In this document: positions 23,264-36,400 of the stretch, in pieces
Layout of the letters: each line of letters begins with the position of its first letter
Position numbering within the stretch: position 1 is the stretch's first letter
Assembly: GCA_001600875.1 (NCBI GenBank)
Contig: BCLD01000016.1
Span: 624,715 to 688,714 of the forward strand
Source of the DNA: Solicoccozyma terricola
Taxonomy: Eukaryota > Basidiomycota > Tremellomycetes > Filobasidiales > Piskurozymaceae
DNA: 64,000 bases
Direction of reading: 5' to 3'
Made by a program: the position numbers and the translations under genes
Notes under the pieces: model-generated
What the model was told of the DNA's origin: nothing
What the model saw: only the letters and a program-made list of their open reading frames with translations
Database searches by the model: none

Positions 23264-25927
23264 ATGTCATTGGAACTCAAACCACAGACCGAAATCAAGC
23301 ATTACGAGATGGACGAGGTCGAGTATTCGAAAGATGCAAGTCAGATCGAGGACGGTGCAAACACCCTCGAGGAAGAGATCCCCTACCCGGACAGTCTCAA
23401 GTCGATGCCCGAACCACCAACGATGGAGATGTTGAGAGAAGGCTATGCTCTGCAGAAGTCGGATCAAGACACGCCAGGTGAGTGGCAATTAAAATGTCGA
23501 TGCGATGCATCGCCTATTTGATCTAATTGGCAAATCAACCTGTTAGTCGGCAATTCCCTCCGCAAGGAGTGGAGGTTGGTTTTGATCTGCATTCCTTACA
23601 TCTTGTCATGGTGAGCAGACACTCTGTTTAGAGCTGGCGCATTTCCTGATGCCCTTGACAGTTTGGGAACCGGTTACGACAATGGGGCTACGGGTATCAC
23701 TGCTGCCATGTGAGTCCAAGCGTCATTTGACGAGTTGCATCGTAGCCTTACCTTCATGCTCGATACTCAGGCCTGCCTTTTTACTCCACTTTGGTGGCTT
23801 CAACCCTGTGACCAAGTCGTTGTCTATCGAGTCAGTATTCCCGATGATTGAAGCGACGTGACGTGCGTCCTGACCTAGCTTCTCATTACAGTTCCGTATG
23901 GATATCTCTATGGTAAGCAGTGATTGGGACAGGGTCTAGTGAAGGTATAAAATCTCACTATCCACGGGGCTTCCAGGGGTTCCATGACTCAAATCTCCAT
24001 CGCTCTCGGCGCTGCTATGTGTTCCATTCTCTTAGAAAAGTTCGGGCCGCGCAAGACCAACTTTGGCGCAAGTGTCTTTATCCTTCCGGCAATCGCGGTG
24101 CAAACCTTCTCAACCTCGAAAGGAATGCTGTTGGCAGGGAAGGTGAGCAATGGCTTGGCATATCGCAAGGCATAAGCTGATTGTCAATACCTCTCAGATG
24201 ATGGGCGGTTTCCCAAACGGTATCTTTGGTAAGCTGTCTTTTGCACTTCGTCTTCTTTCCTTTGCTAACATGGAGTGCCCAAACGTATAGTCGCTTCCGC
24301 TGCCAATTTCGTCAGTGAAGCAATGACCCAGAACTTGCGAGCTCCAATGTCGGCCATGTTGGCCTTGGCTGGTCTTGCTGGAGTCACCCTTGGTATCACG
24401 GCAGGCTTTTTGAGAATCACAATTGTCGACAGTGGTCAGTGCAGGGTGTGTGGCGATGAGTATGGAGCGATTTCTGACAAGACCTTGTTCTGTAAATGTA
24501 GATTGGCTCTCGTGGCGATTCGTTTTGGCTATCCAGTGAGTCTCATTATCTATTCCTCACAACCAGGCGATCCAGACTCTCATGACTTCCTATCATCTTT
24601 CAGATGGGTCTTCCCCGTAGTTACCGTCCTTGGTTTACTTTTCGTCCCAACCTCTCCAGTCTTCCTAGTCAAACGAGGGAGACCGGCCGAGGCTGCCAAG
24701 GTCATCTCCAGGTTGTACGGCTCAAAGGACGAGAGTTACATCCGAGCACGACTAGCTGTCATCCAGCATATCGTCGCAATGGAGCAACACGAGGCCGCTC
24801 AAATCGGTAGTGCCAAGTTCACAGACCTGTTCAAGGACCCAATTGATCGACGAAGGACTCTCTTGACTATGGGAGTTTGGGTTTGCTTCAATATGGCTGG
24901 TGCCGCGTTCCTTGGTTCAGGATTATACTTCTTGCAACAACAGGTGAGCTATATTTATGACTACGCACAAGATGAAAACAACTAATGGGAAATCTTCGTA
25001 GGGTCTCAACATCATCGTCGCCACTCAAATCACCCTTGGCATGCTCGCTCTTAGTGCTGTTACCAATTTCCTCACAGCGTACTGTCTTCAAAAGTTTGGC
25101 CGTCGTTTCTGTTTCGTCTATGTCAAGTGAGTTTTCACTAGTCTGGGCATCTAGCCAGAAAGTCGAGGTTGATTTACTTTTTGGTCACCTCAAGTGCGTT
25201 CCATTTCTGTGTCCTGCTCGTTCTCGGCATGTTGGGATTCGCGACAAGCAAGTCTGCCGGCTGGGTGAGATGACTTACACCTTCCACTCAATACCTCTCA
25301 TTCTGACACTCTAATCTGATAGGCGGTTGCTGTCATTCTCAACTTTGCTATCTGTACCGCGCAACTTTCGACTGGAGGCTCATCCTTTGCGTTGAACGCC
25401 GAGCTGTCCTCACTTCGGCTGAGGGCGAAGACAGGTTCTCTTGGTCTGTTCATCTCGTATTTCCTCGCTTGGCTTACATCGTGAGTTTGTAAGGCACTCG
25501 AGGGTAAACCGGACTTCTGACACAACTCTAACATCCCTTCGCTTCAATGTCTTGTCGTATTCGATCGCTTCTCCGTCACAGTTTCGTCACGCCTTATATC
25601 TTCCAATCGCCTGGTTATCTAGGAGCCAAGACAGCGTGTATGTGCCGTGAAACTGAGAACACTCCATCAAATGGAAACTGACTTGGATGTTCCTTACAGT
25701 GATCTACGCGGCTGCTACAGGTCTAGGTTGTATTTGGGCCTATTTCTACATCCCCGAAACTAATGGACGAAGTGAGTCTGTCCGTGACATCCTGTCTGCC
25801 TCTTGGATTGAGCTTACCAATTGCCCATCTCCCAGCTGCCGCGGAGATTGATATCATGTTTGAACATGGAATCCCGGCTCGGAAATGGAAGAGCACAGAT
25901 GTGACTAAATTGACCTCTGATAGCTAG
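23264..25927 (+). CDS. MFS sugar transporter (alpha-glucoside/hexose type), about 564 aa, 16 exons
   Basis: Plasma-membrane proton symporter of the sugar porter family (PF00083). Exons: 23264-23477, 23547-23610, 23662-23709, 23771-23830, 23892-23912, 23977-24142, 24198-24228, 24291-24434, 24502-24535, 24604-24943, 25002-25126, 25195-25264, 25323-25480, 25582-25637, 25700-25771, 25836-25927. An acidic cytoplasmic N-terminus of about 80 residues precedes CLGTGYDNGATG (first membrane segment). KFGPRKTNFG is the loop 2-3 motif, PTSPVFLVKRGRPAEA the central loop signature, QKFGRR the loop 8-9 motif, and YIPETNGRTAAEIDIMFEHG the hallmark after TM12. STGGSSFALNAELSSLRLRA and FVTPYIFQSPGYLG resemble maltose/general alpha-glucoside permeases. 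Substrate cannot be assigned from sequence alone. Confidence 0.93.
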
Positions 25928-26147
25928 ATGTGCTGCGAGGCTTGAACCCGCAGAGTAGAGGGCGATCTGGAGACCGCAAGGTGTCTGTTGCAATGGATTA
26001 GGATATTTGTATACCGTGTAGTTTCATGATGCAGCGAGTGGCGAAAGTGACGTAAGCGCTTCGAAGATCAGCGCGATTCAGCTGGAGTTTACAGATGGCC
26101 AAACAACTTCCATCTCAGCAACGTACAATGTGAGATACCACAGCACA

Positions 26148-29100
26148 ATGACCCAACGTTCACAATCATCTTCTTTGTACGATGCCTCTCCGTCTTTCGA
26201 TGAGGCACTCGCAGCCGTTCGTCTCACGCCAGCGCCTCCTGCTGAAGCCGCCGAGACGTCAGAACCACCGAAGAAACGACGGCGTGTGACATGGAAAGAA
26301 GACGAGGAGAAGGAGTTAGTTGGTGATGTGGAATCCTTCAACGAGGAGGTAGATCCAGATTACGACGATAAAGCTTCTGCATTTCAGAATACGACCGACG
26401 AAAGCGAGCTCGACACCGGTCTCCACACCCTAGCTTCATCGTATCTCGAGGACGAAGCATATAACGCATCCAAGTTCGGAGGGATACACGAGTACCTGAA
26501 ACACCGGAGGATCAAGCTGTATATATGCCGAAATTTCAATGGGCTATCGAGCTGCGCTGATGTGTATGCAATTTTATGATTTAGGCAGAATCAAAACCGA
26601 GCGATTGCCGACAGCCGGAGCGAAGGCAAACCCCAGATATTCAAAGGCTTGGAGATTTACGTGAGTCTTGAAAAGATGTGGTAGAGGCAAATTCGGAACG
26701 GTGGGTGACGGAGAAGACTTGTCGAGCAGATCAACGGCCATGTGAGACCTTCTTTGCAGATCTTGCGTGAGATGATCATGGAGCATGGGGGGATTTACAT
26801 TCCATTTCTAGTGCGTTTGTCCTACTGTTGAATGCCCATTCCGACTGACAGATGTACACTTTGGTTAATAGGATCGGAAAGGCATGATGTGAGTAACGTT
26901 TTTGACAGTGTTACGTTATGTTACGTCCGATACTGAATTGCTTTGAGTTGACTTCGACAGTACCCATATCATCGCGTCAAATCTAACACCCGCGAAATAT
27001 CGTGAATTTCGGACGTACAAGGTCGCCAAACCTGAATGGCTGACTGCGTCCGCAGAGGCTGGAAGATTGTTGGATTGGAGGGATTATAAGCTTGTGGCGG
27101 AAGGTGGTACGGAAGCTGGAATGAGGGGAGGAATGCTTGGTTGGATGGCAAGTCAGCAGGGGGACAGTAACAGGAAGCCTGGGAGCTCGGATAGTACCCG
27201 TACGAAGACAGAGGTGGAGTCAAAGCGAGAGAGAACAAGATCACCAAGTCCTTCGTCGGTGGAAGCGTCTGGGCTAGCACCTCTACGCCAATCCACTACC
27301 GCAAAGGAGGACGATCAAACCCCTGCATTGCAGACCATCACTTCGCCTCCACCGGTCACTCCTGCTAAATCCATACGACGTCCCACACCTGAAGTCTCAC
27401 CGCCTCGTGCTCCCATGCTCATAGACGGACCGAATGACCAAACCACTCCACTTGCCGGCAAGGCAATTGCTCCTATTTTCTCACCGCATTCGAAGTCTAT
27501 CACTCCAGCGAAACCGATATGTCGCCCTGAAGACGTGGGATCAGATCCTATCACATTCGAAGGCCAATCGATAAATGGATACGCAAAATATCAGGAACAT
27601 CCGGATGCAAAGAGATTGGTCAAGGATAACGAGTGGAGATTGGCTAATACTGCAGCGAATGGGGAAGGGTTCATCGAGGGGTATTATCAGAACAGTCGGT
27701 AAGTGCACGGCTCCGCGAGATCGTAGCCTGCATCTGAGGTAAGACCTACCTGTTAGTCTTCATCATCTCTCGAGCTGGAAAGCGGAACTCAAGGTCCTCG
27801 TCGCAGAAGCTCAGAATCAAGCAGAATCCACAGACCTCGTCCAAAATCTTGCTCCGGGTGCTGTATCGCCCTCGGACCTCAGTCTCTCCACCTCGGTACT
27901 CCCTCGACCTGAACTACGTCATGTTGCTGGACCAGGAATGGGGCCCTCCAACCGAATCATTCTTCACGTCGACTTTGATGCGTTCTTCGTGTCTTGTGGG
28001 ACTGCAACTCGGCCGGAGCTCAAGGGCAAGCCGGTTGTTGTCTGTCACTCGCAATCAAAAAGCGGCGCTGCCGGTTCTACGTCCGAGATCGCATCATGTT
28101 CGTATGAAGCGAGGGAGAAAGGAGTGAGAAATGGCATGTCTTTGGGTCAAGCGAGGAGGCTCTGTCCTGACGTACAGACGATTCCGTAAGTGTGTCATAC
28201 CTCGGTTGCAACTTGATGAGCTGACGGCCTTTCCTCAGCTACGAATTCGACACGTACAAGAAGAACTCACTTACGTTCTACACCATCCTCATGGCTTATG
28301 CCGACGAGCTCCAAGCAGTCAGCGTGGACGAGGCGCTCATAGATGCCACGTCTCGAGTTCAAGCTTTGGCCAGTGCGCCGATGGAATTTACTGCCGACGA
28401 GAACGGAGGGGAGGGTGAACGAGAGAAGGACTGGGCAAAGTTGTTGGCCGAAAAGATCAGGGATGACGTGCGAAAGGCGACAAAATGCGAGGGTGAGCTT
28501 ATCTAGCCATTCGTCTCAACGACAGATCAGACTTCCACGGAGTTGACCGATTTCGTCACAGTGAGCATTGGCGCGTCGCACAACATTCTGCTAGCAAGAC
28601 TCGCTACTCGCAAAGCCAAACCGGCGGGTAGCTATCATCTCAAGGAAGACGACATCCAGCAGTTCCTCTGCGACTTGACAGTCTCCGATTTGCCCAACTT
28701 CGGATGGGCGACCTGCAAAAAGATAGAAGAAGAGTGGGGAACAACGTCGTGTGGTGATCTGTTAGACAAGCCGAAAAGCCTGTTGAAAGCAGCATTGGGG
28801 GACAAGACAGGCGAGACGCTGTATGGATTTCTCCGAGGCGTGGACAACCGCAAGCTCGAGCCTCACAAGGAGCGTAAGTCGGTTTCGGCTGAAGTGAACG
28901 TAAGTGCTGTCGATATGCTATACCACCCTCGACCCAAGTTGTTGGCTCACCATTCGATCATCTCGTGCAGTATGGCATCCGCTTCATTTCAACAGAGGAG
29001 GCGGAAGATTTCATCCTTAACCTTGCAAAGGAAGTCTCGAGACGGTTGAAAGCTATCAAGCGCACGGGTCGTCAGGTTACACTCAAGATCATGAAGCGGC

Positions 29101-30483
29101 ATCCCGAAGCCTCGATCGAGACACCAAAGGTGAGCCAATATGAAATATAATTTGGAATGACGGATGCACTGACGAGATCCGCGCACCCAGTTCATGGGAC
29201 ATGGCGTGTGCGAAGTGTATAACAAGAGCGCTCCCATCGGTTCTAATGGTCGAGCTACCGACGACCCATCGGTTATCGGTGTTGCGGCTCTGAAGATCTT
29301 GCGCTCGTACGGCTTCGATGCGGCAGAGTTGAGGGGCATCGGCATTCAAATCCAGAAGCTGGAGGGTGGCGCTGAAACTGGTGTGGCTCCCGGGCAAGGA
29401 ACTCTGACGTTCAGGCAAGCGGCAGGCACACAGTTGCAGCCAGAGGATGCAGAGGCTGCCGCCGTTCCAATCGCGGATCTGTCGAACGCCGACAGCCAAC
29501 CTCCTCTCATTCCCTCCAGAGCTGTTGAGAAACCGGTGGCAAAGCTCAGCAAATTTGGTCGACGGCAATCCGCCATCGCAGCCGGTCCATCCCGCATGAC
29601 GGACATGGCTGTTCCTGATCCTCACGAGATCGACGCTGATATCTGGGAGTTTATGTCTCAAGGCGATCAGGAGGACTATCGATCCCGTTGGCGTGAGAAC
29701 GGTGTCGTTATACCCAAGCATCTGGCAGGTGCGCAGCCTGCAAAATGTAAATTCGGTGGACCTGTGAAGCGGGAGATGTCCGCACCTAGCAGGAAGCGAA
29801 AGGCGAGCGAGCAACCGTCTGTTAGTCATGTTGTGACGCGATCTCGCGAGCCGACGAGATCTGTTACACCGGCCCTTGGAAAACCGATCATGGACATTTT
29901 CAACTCACCAACAAAGGGCAAGCTGCCAGCGGCATCTTCCGAATTGTTCGAACTGGGTATTTCCGCCGATGTCTTCCGCTCACTCGATGCTGAGGATCAG
30001 GATCAACAGCTGCAGTACTACCGCCAGAAGCAGCAGCTTACGAAAAAAGCGCCGCCCATCAAGCTTCACCCCACCCGTCGAGGTCTGTCGCCGGCCAAGC
30101 CACTGAAAGCACAGGACAGGATTGCTGTGGACCCGCGACCACGTCCAACATTTCAGCGTGCAACAAGTGTTGAAGATATCATATCCAAGATTGGCGAGTG
30201 GATGAAGGTTCAGGGCTCAAGCCTACCGGTAAAAAAAGAAGTGAATGTGTTGCAAAGGTACTTGTTGCGTTGTTTGAACCCCGCCACTGGAGGACTCGGT
30301 GGTGTACATGATGCGATCATGGTCATGTCGTGCTGGAAACGAATGATGCGAGAGAAGTGGGTGGAGAAAGAGCGGGTGGACGTGGAAGTGGCAAAGGCAT
30401 GGAAGGATATGTTCAAGCAGGTTCACGACGTCGTGGACGCTGCAGCCATCGCACGGTTTGGGAATGCTCTTGCTCTGCCATGA
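26148..30483 (+). CDS. REV1: DNA repair protein REV1 (Y-family deoxycytidyl transferase), about 1251 aa, 10 exons
   Basis: REV1 inserts dCMP opposite lesions and scaffolds polymerase zeta in translesion synthesis. Exons: 26148-26518, 26585-26660, 26730-26810, 26872-26888, 26961-27698, 27757-28185, 28239-28492, 28562-28899, 28971-29129, 29191-30483. Order of domains: a basic N-terminus (KKRRRVTW); a BRCT domain (about residues 140-235, HGGIYIPF, THIIASNLTPAKYREF); the N-digit (NSRLHHLSSWKAEL); the Y-family palm with HVDFDAFFVS, SYEAREKGVRNGM and catalytic SVDEALID; little-finger region; degenerate ubiquitin-binding motifs (near ADIWEFMSQGDQEDYRSRW and ISADVFRSLDAEDQ); and a Rev1 C-terminal domain in the last 105 residues (VEDIISKIGEWMK...). 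The start is the ATG after a short upstream ATG-TGA. A tempting 18-nt intron near 26742 is rejected because the frame reads through. Confidence 0.97.
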
Positions 30484-30603
30484 TGAAAAGGTCACGACTG
30501 TATGTATTGTAAGCATGCTAGCCTACATCCTATTCAAGACATATATCATGTAATGTGTGAAAAAAAAACGTTCGTATTGTCCAGATGTAAAGTTCCCTCC
30601 GTT

Positions 30604-32510
30604 TTAAAGTAACGTAACGGCTCCGCTTATGATACCAGCGGCAGCGCCAATGACCATGACGGCGAATGACTTGTCACCGATAGACAGGCGGTCTGAGATG
30701 GCGGCCGACTTGGAGGTAGCAGCAGCACTAGCCGCAGTCCCTGAGGCTGAGCCGGAAGCGCTACCAGACTTACCGCCCGTTGCAGATGCACCTGAAGAGG
30801 AGGTGGCGGAGCCAGAGGCAGCAGTGGAAGAGGATGATCCAGAGCTTGACCCAGCGAGTGTGTAACTCAACTTGGTCCAAGTTGAAGAAGAACCAACGGC
30901 GTAACCTTGGCTCTGCTGCAAAGAGTTGTCGAGGTAGTAGATGGAACCTGAAGAATCGAGTTGGACGAGGCTAGTGTTCCATGCTGCATAAGAAGATGAA
31001 GGATCCTTGGACGTAGGAGCAGGGAGGATTTGTGTGGTGTTGACGAAACCGGATATACCGGTTGGTTCGTCAGTGGTCTGTGCGGATAGCTGTTAGTAAG
31101 ATTTTTTTTTTAAAAAAGGCGCGATTATTGATCGACTTACAAGCGAATAGTCTGTCGGGTTGGTCCAGTGAGTGATCACGTAGGTATTGTCAAACGAGTC
31201 CGGAATGAAAATCATTTGATTGCCAGCCTAGAAACGACCCAATATTTTTCAATGATCGTCTGTCAATTCACACGAATTGGAGGTTAGCCGCAAAAACTCA
31301 CATCATTACTAGCCAATGGAATACCAACAGCTACACCGTGAGAATCAGGGAAGGTAGCTCCGTTATTCACCGTCGGATAAGCCTGAGCGGTAGGTTGAAA
31401 GAAAGAATCTGGGATGGGCAAAAATCCGCAAGATGGATCAGATGGCCTTGTTCATTCTGGTGAAAGCGTTAAAAAAGAAACAATTACTCACAATGAACGA
31501 CGAAGAGATTCGCAGATCCAGCGGCTGTACCCGGTACGCCGAAGAAATCTACACCACCGATATCAATTTCTCAAATTCCCCCAATCCCAAAAATCCTGTA
31601 ATAAATCCAACTCACTGACGTGATTACTAGCTTCGGCCATGACGGGATTATACCCACTAGTCGAGAAACTAGGAGCTTCAACAGTGGACCAAGCTAAAGC
31701 AGTCGAAGTACCAGTCGCCTTGATACTTGTGAAATCCAGCTGGTATAGAGATTGAGCGTTAGATGGGAGAGTGAAGAAGGTGTTGGTGTCGTGATCGAGG
31801 ATTGTTGAGCCGGTTGTAAGGTCTTGATTCGTCGAACGGATGATGGGATATGATGTGAGTTTACGAGGGGGTTTACAGGGGGGGGGGGGGGATATCAAAG
31901 TGAGTTGGATTGGAAAACTTACCTGGAGCAGAGGAAGTGGTCTGAGTTGACCAAGTTTGACCCGCGAAATCATATACATAGATGGTCTACCATCCGATCA
32001 TCCACCCTAATCAATCATATATACATTTTGCAAGGCGAAGAACGACCAGAACTCACCGATGGATTACTAGAATCAGCGTCCAGCACATATAGAGCATTGT
32101 TGTATTGGGAGAGCAGACATAGGGTATTATTACCTGTCCAGGGACTGGATAGAGGTGTAAAGTTTAGAAATCGATTGTGAACAAAGGAAATTGGATAGAA
32201 GGGTAAACTGACGGCCTTCCAGTAGTCGTCAATGTCGTTGGATTCGGAGCTATCAACATGAAAACATAAAAACATCAGATCTCAATCCTTGTTTTTTTTA
32301 ACAAATGTTTCAAACCCCCTTCAGTCTTTCCAGATACTCACAACCCCAACTCCCACTTGCACCCAAGTTGACATCCGAACTCCCTCCGAATGCATAAAGG
32401 TTTCCAGAAGTATCGAATTGAACACATTGTTTGGAGGCTGATACGGCGGATACAAGGGTGGATAGGGTTGCGAGAACGAGGGTGGTGGCTTTGGAGGTGG
32501 GAAGCAGCAT
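30604..32510 (-). CDS. Secreted GPI-anchored protein with predicted beta-propeller (kelch-like) ectodomain
   Basis: Function unknown; a cell-wall or plasma-membrane surface protein. The N-terminus is a signal peptide (MLLPTSKATTLVLATLSTLV, then SAVSASKQC). Exons recovered by splicing give repeated aromatic/Gly strands such as NLYAFGGSSDVNLGASGSW, IYVYDFAGQTWST, GSTILDHDTNTFFTL and GFVNTTQILPAPTSKD, with an overall feel of short propeller blades. A Ser/Gly/Ala-rich, O-glycosylation-prone stalk (about 30700-30860) leads to a hydrophobic tail (SFAVMVIGAAAGIISGAVTL) typical of a GPI signal. At least nine short exons; first exon 32510-32342, last ends with TAA at 30604. Convergent with REV1 (about 120 bp between stops). 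Some internal splice choices are approximate. Confidence 0.8.
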
Positions 32511-32862
32511 TTTTGTAGGGAGGGAGAGAGGATGGATGGTGGAGTAGGGGGATGGTTAACGGGTGTGCTGCCCGATGATGTGGATGAAGTCAATTGTTGT
32601 TGGGCTGTGCTATCATCTATGTTGGGAACATCTGACACGTGACTTGTTATTGAACCACCGGTGCACCGGTGCAAGCAGCTACGGTCGAGGGAGCACCTCA
32701 TATAGGATTGCAAGGGGTCAGTATGATCCAGATACTCGGAGTGAGGGACGGTGGAGACGTCTGAGAATCACCTGGCCGAAAAGAAAAAGAAAATGGGCCG
32801 ATTCGTTGATGTGGTTGTTGGGGGCAATCTTGTAATGATCGCGGGCCTGCACTGCATCAACC

Positions 32863-33367
32863 ATGAGCATCACCTTGATGGCCAGTGTGTTCAATGTGCA
32901 CATCCAGTGCCGACCAGCCGACTACTCCATCCACCGCATCGACGACTCCCTGTCCGTGTCCCAGGTGACCCGTCAAATACAGCGTTGCCTGCTGTACGAT
33001 GTTGCCCCCAGCGACCAGCTCACCCCCGCCCCGGTGGCGAATCCGTCACGTGCGCCACCCTGGATGTTACCCGGCAGTAGTCGCTCGAAACAGATCAGTA
33101 ATCCCATCGTCCACTCGCTCGCCATCATCACCTCCGACGGAGTAGCATCGTTCATCGACAGCACCATTCGGGAGTGAGTCCGACAATTGCCATCATTCGT
33201 CGTATTTTACCACCGTGGCTTCCTTCGCTCTACTGTGACGGCAAACCCCGTCTGATAGCGGCTCGGACGTGCGGATCTCTGGAAGCACACAACACACACA
33301 CGCAAGATTGATTATCAACAGGACTCATAGTCGGAGGCTGGAAACAAACCCTTACTCTTCGTGGTGA
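32863..33367 (+). CDS. Doubtful small two-exon ORF upstream of the second zinc-cluster gene
   Basis: A frame starting MSITLMASVFNVHIQCRPAD runs to a donor site at GGGA/gtgagt (about 33173). It can be joined to an acceptor at 33256-33258 to give about 140 residues ending at TGA 33367. Codons strongly favour C in third position, unlike random sequence. No family is recognised. It ends only 67 bp before the next gene's ATG, so it may instead be a leader exon or an upstream ORF of that gene. Confidence 0.3.
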
Positions 33368-33433
33368 TAACACGCGCCTACCCATATTCCTCCTCTCCAT
33401 CCATAAAGAACAAAAAAAAAAGAACGTCCAATC

Positions 33434-36400
33434 ATGTCGCAACCAACTGATAACTCGGCACCAGACCACGCTGCGATCCTCGCTCAGATGGCTCAAATCC
33501 ATGCCTCTTCCACTGATTCATCGTATCATATTGGGAATGGATACCAATACATGCCTTCAAAGGGAATGGATACCGGTGTGTCACGCGGTGGAATTGGTCC
33601 TTCAAATATGCAAAATATACAATCTTCATCACAGCAACAACAAACTATCAAGCAATCTCGATCGAATACTGGGAACACTATCCCTCCATCACTCGGTGCT
33701 GGTCAAAATTCACTTCGAGATTCCGCTTTATCCGACGACGTTGAAGGTGAAGGACAAGATGATTCAGATGAAAGTTCTGAAGAGGGAGAAGATGATAATG
33801 ACGATGGAGATCAAGATGGCGAAGGTGGTGAAGGTGATGAAAATCGTGCGGGGAAAGGTAGAGATGGTGGAAGAGGGAGAAATACATCAGGAGCTTCAGG
33901 TACACCATCAGGCAGTGTTGGTCCTTCATTGGGATTCTTACCGGATGGGAGTGTTAGAAAGAAACCAAAGTTGACGAGAGGGAGTAGGTGAGTTGAAATG
34001 GATGCAGGGGTGGTTTGGGGTGGTTTGTTGACGGGCGCTTTTCGTCGAAATCCAGAGCATGTACGGTTTGTCGGAGGTTGAAGATGAAATGTGTTGGCGC
34101 TGAGTTGGAGACGAATGGTCCTTGCAAGGTGAGGGAGGGACCTTGCGAGATATCCCCGTGATGACCCGGTTTTCTTGTCGCTGATCGAGAACTTATCACA
34201 CAGCGATGTCGTCAAGGTGGTTTCGATTGTATTTTTGAAGAATCAAATAGGGGGAAGAAGACGAATCGGTGGGTGGTTGAAGTATATCAAAAAACCTGCG
34301 ACGATTTGCTGAGAGGATGAATTGACTTTGTCGTCTCGCAGTCATCGAACTCGTAAAAATGAGGCTATGGCGCAAAGTCTGAAGAAGATGGAGCAGACGC
34401 TGGATACGGTGGGTTCGGCGTTATCAAGAACGTGACCGTCCCCTCATGCCAACCCCCTCTCTCCCACCAGGTCCTTCGAAGTATACATAACCCTGGATAC
34501 ACTCCAAAGACTTCTGGAATGGCAAGTTCTCCTCCACCAGCTACGATCCCTACATCTCCCGTCAAGACGATATCCACTCCACCTATCGTTCTCAGTCGGA
34601 ATCCACCCACATCCTCTAGTACTTCTGTACCGCGATCCACCGCATCACCATTCGCCACATCGGCTGCTCGACTCAATGACTCCCGGCTCAACGACATGGA
34701 CATCTCTTATATTCGTAGTCCTATCAATAGTGGCGCTATTACCGGCGGTGGTACCTCCACGTTATCAAAGCTGATGGAGACAGCCCAGTCTCAGGAGATA
34801 ACACCAACAATGGGTGCCGAATTGAGATTACCCGGAGAAGAAGTAGCGGCTGGGGGTCCCAAGTCACCTGGAATGGGACAAGCTCGTGGTGGACAATGGT
34901 CTGGTCGAGGACGTTCGGGCGTAAGGCCTCTGCATAGTAGTGATGGTCAATCAATCAACTCCGACATGAAGCAAGAGCCGAGCTCCAGTGTACCTCTATC
35001 ACCACGACTTCATTCCCTACCGGATAATTCGCTGAACCCGCTTGGTTTGTTGGCTGAAGCAAGTTTGCAAAACAGTCATCGAAAGAAGTTGGCGTCGACG
35101 GATGGTCGTGGTGGGCGAGATAAGGGGAAGGGGAATGGGCAAGGTGGTCCGAGTCAGGCAGAGGACGGTGTTGGAGTCGGCAGCGAGCATTACTTCAAGC
35201 CGGGTGAGCAACATCGTCAGAGCCGTTTCGATGGGAATACTTACCAATGACATTTACGTTATAGGTCCCATGAGTATTTTGCCTCTCCGAAGGGTCTTCA
35301 TCGAGCGGGAGGTGATTAACTACATCGTTTGTCATCACGTAGCGGATGGAGCTGATGAAGATATCGAACCAGGTACAACCGGAAATTCTCAACATTCTTA
35401 CAACAGACCAAGTCAGCGAGCTCTTCGACATTTATTTCGAGAAGATGCATCGGCATATACCAGTCCTTAGCCGGGATTTCCACACACCCAGTTTGGTTTG
35501 CAGTCGGAGTCCATTTTTGTTGACGGCGTGAGTCGAGTCTCGGTGTCATACATTATGAACTCGCTCACACCATCGCTCCATCGGCAACGCAGAATATGCA
35601 CGATCGCATCTCGCTTCTACAAAAAGTGTCCGGACCTATACCCCAAGCTCAGCGTGTATGCCAAGAAACTCATGTTTGACGTCCCTTCAAAGGGCTACAA
35701 ATCGGTCGAGATCGTACAAGCGTATCTGATTCTGACTTGTTGGTGCTTGGGACCGGAAGAGCGGTTTGAGCAGGATAGGACATGGCTGTGAGTGCGATTG
35801 TTTTCCCAGGGGTTGCAATTACTTATCAGCACTCCTCTCTTAATCAGACTGCTAGGATTGGCTATCCGGTGGGTATCCATGAGCACTGCCCTTTGCAACT
35901 GTCGAGCTTACTCTTTCTTTTACCAAAAAGGACCGCAACGGACCTCAATCTGCAAAGAAAGAGTGTGATTCCTTCGGGAGATAGCGATGAGATACGAGCG
36001 AGGGAGAAGGAGGTGAGAGATTCGCCACATACATCTAGTCTTGCCGATTCACCCAAGCGTATGATTCTTCAGATCGTCAATCGAGAACGATGTTGGCTCC
36101 TGTGCTTCGTCTTGGACCGGTCTTTTAGCGCACAGGTATGTTCCCCTACGTGAGCAATGCGAATTTCACCTTGACTTTTCCGGCTTCCAATTACAGCTTG
36201 GAAAGCCCTGGACAATCCGCGAAGACTACATTATCAGGAACTGCCACCGTGATTCGTGGCTATCACAGCGCGATAGTCAAGACTCGGACCTGCCATTATC
36301 AGCCTACGTGAATCTTCAGCAGATTATGTCTCGAGCTCTTGATACTCTGTACTCGAGCACTACGACGGCAAGTGGTCTCATGATCCAATGCGACTACCCG

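Noticed and set aside
22656..23435. 259-aa ORF upstream of the sugar transporter
   Set aside because: Overlaps the transporter's first exon in another frame, no family features, composition of random sequence.
26742..26759. Possible 18-nt intron in REV1
   Set aside because: Too short to splice, and reading through keeps frame with normal BRCT sequence.
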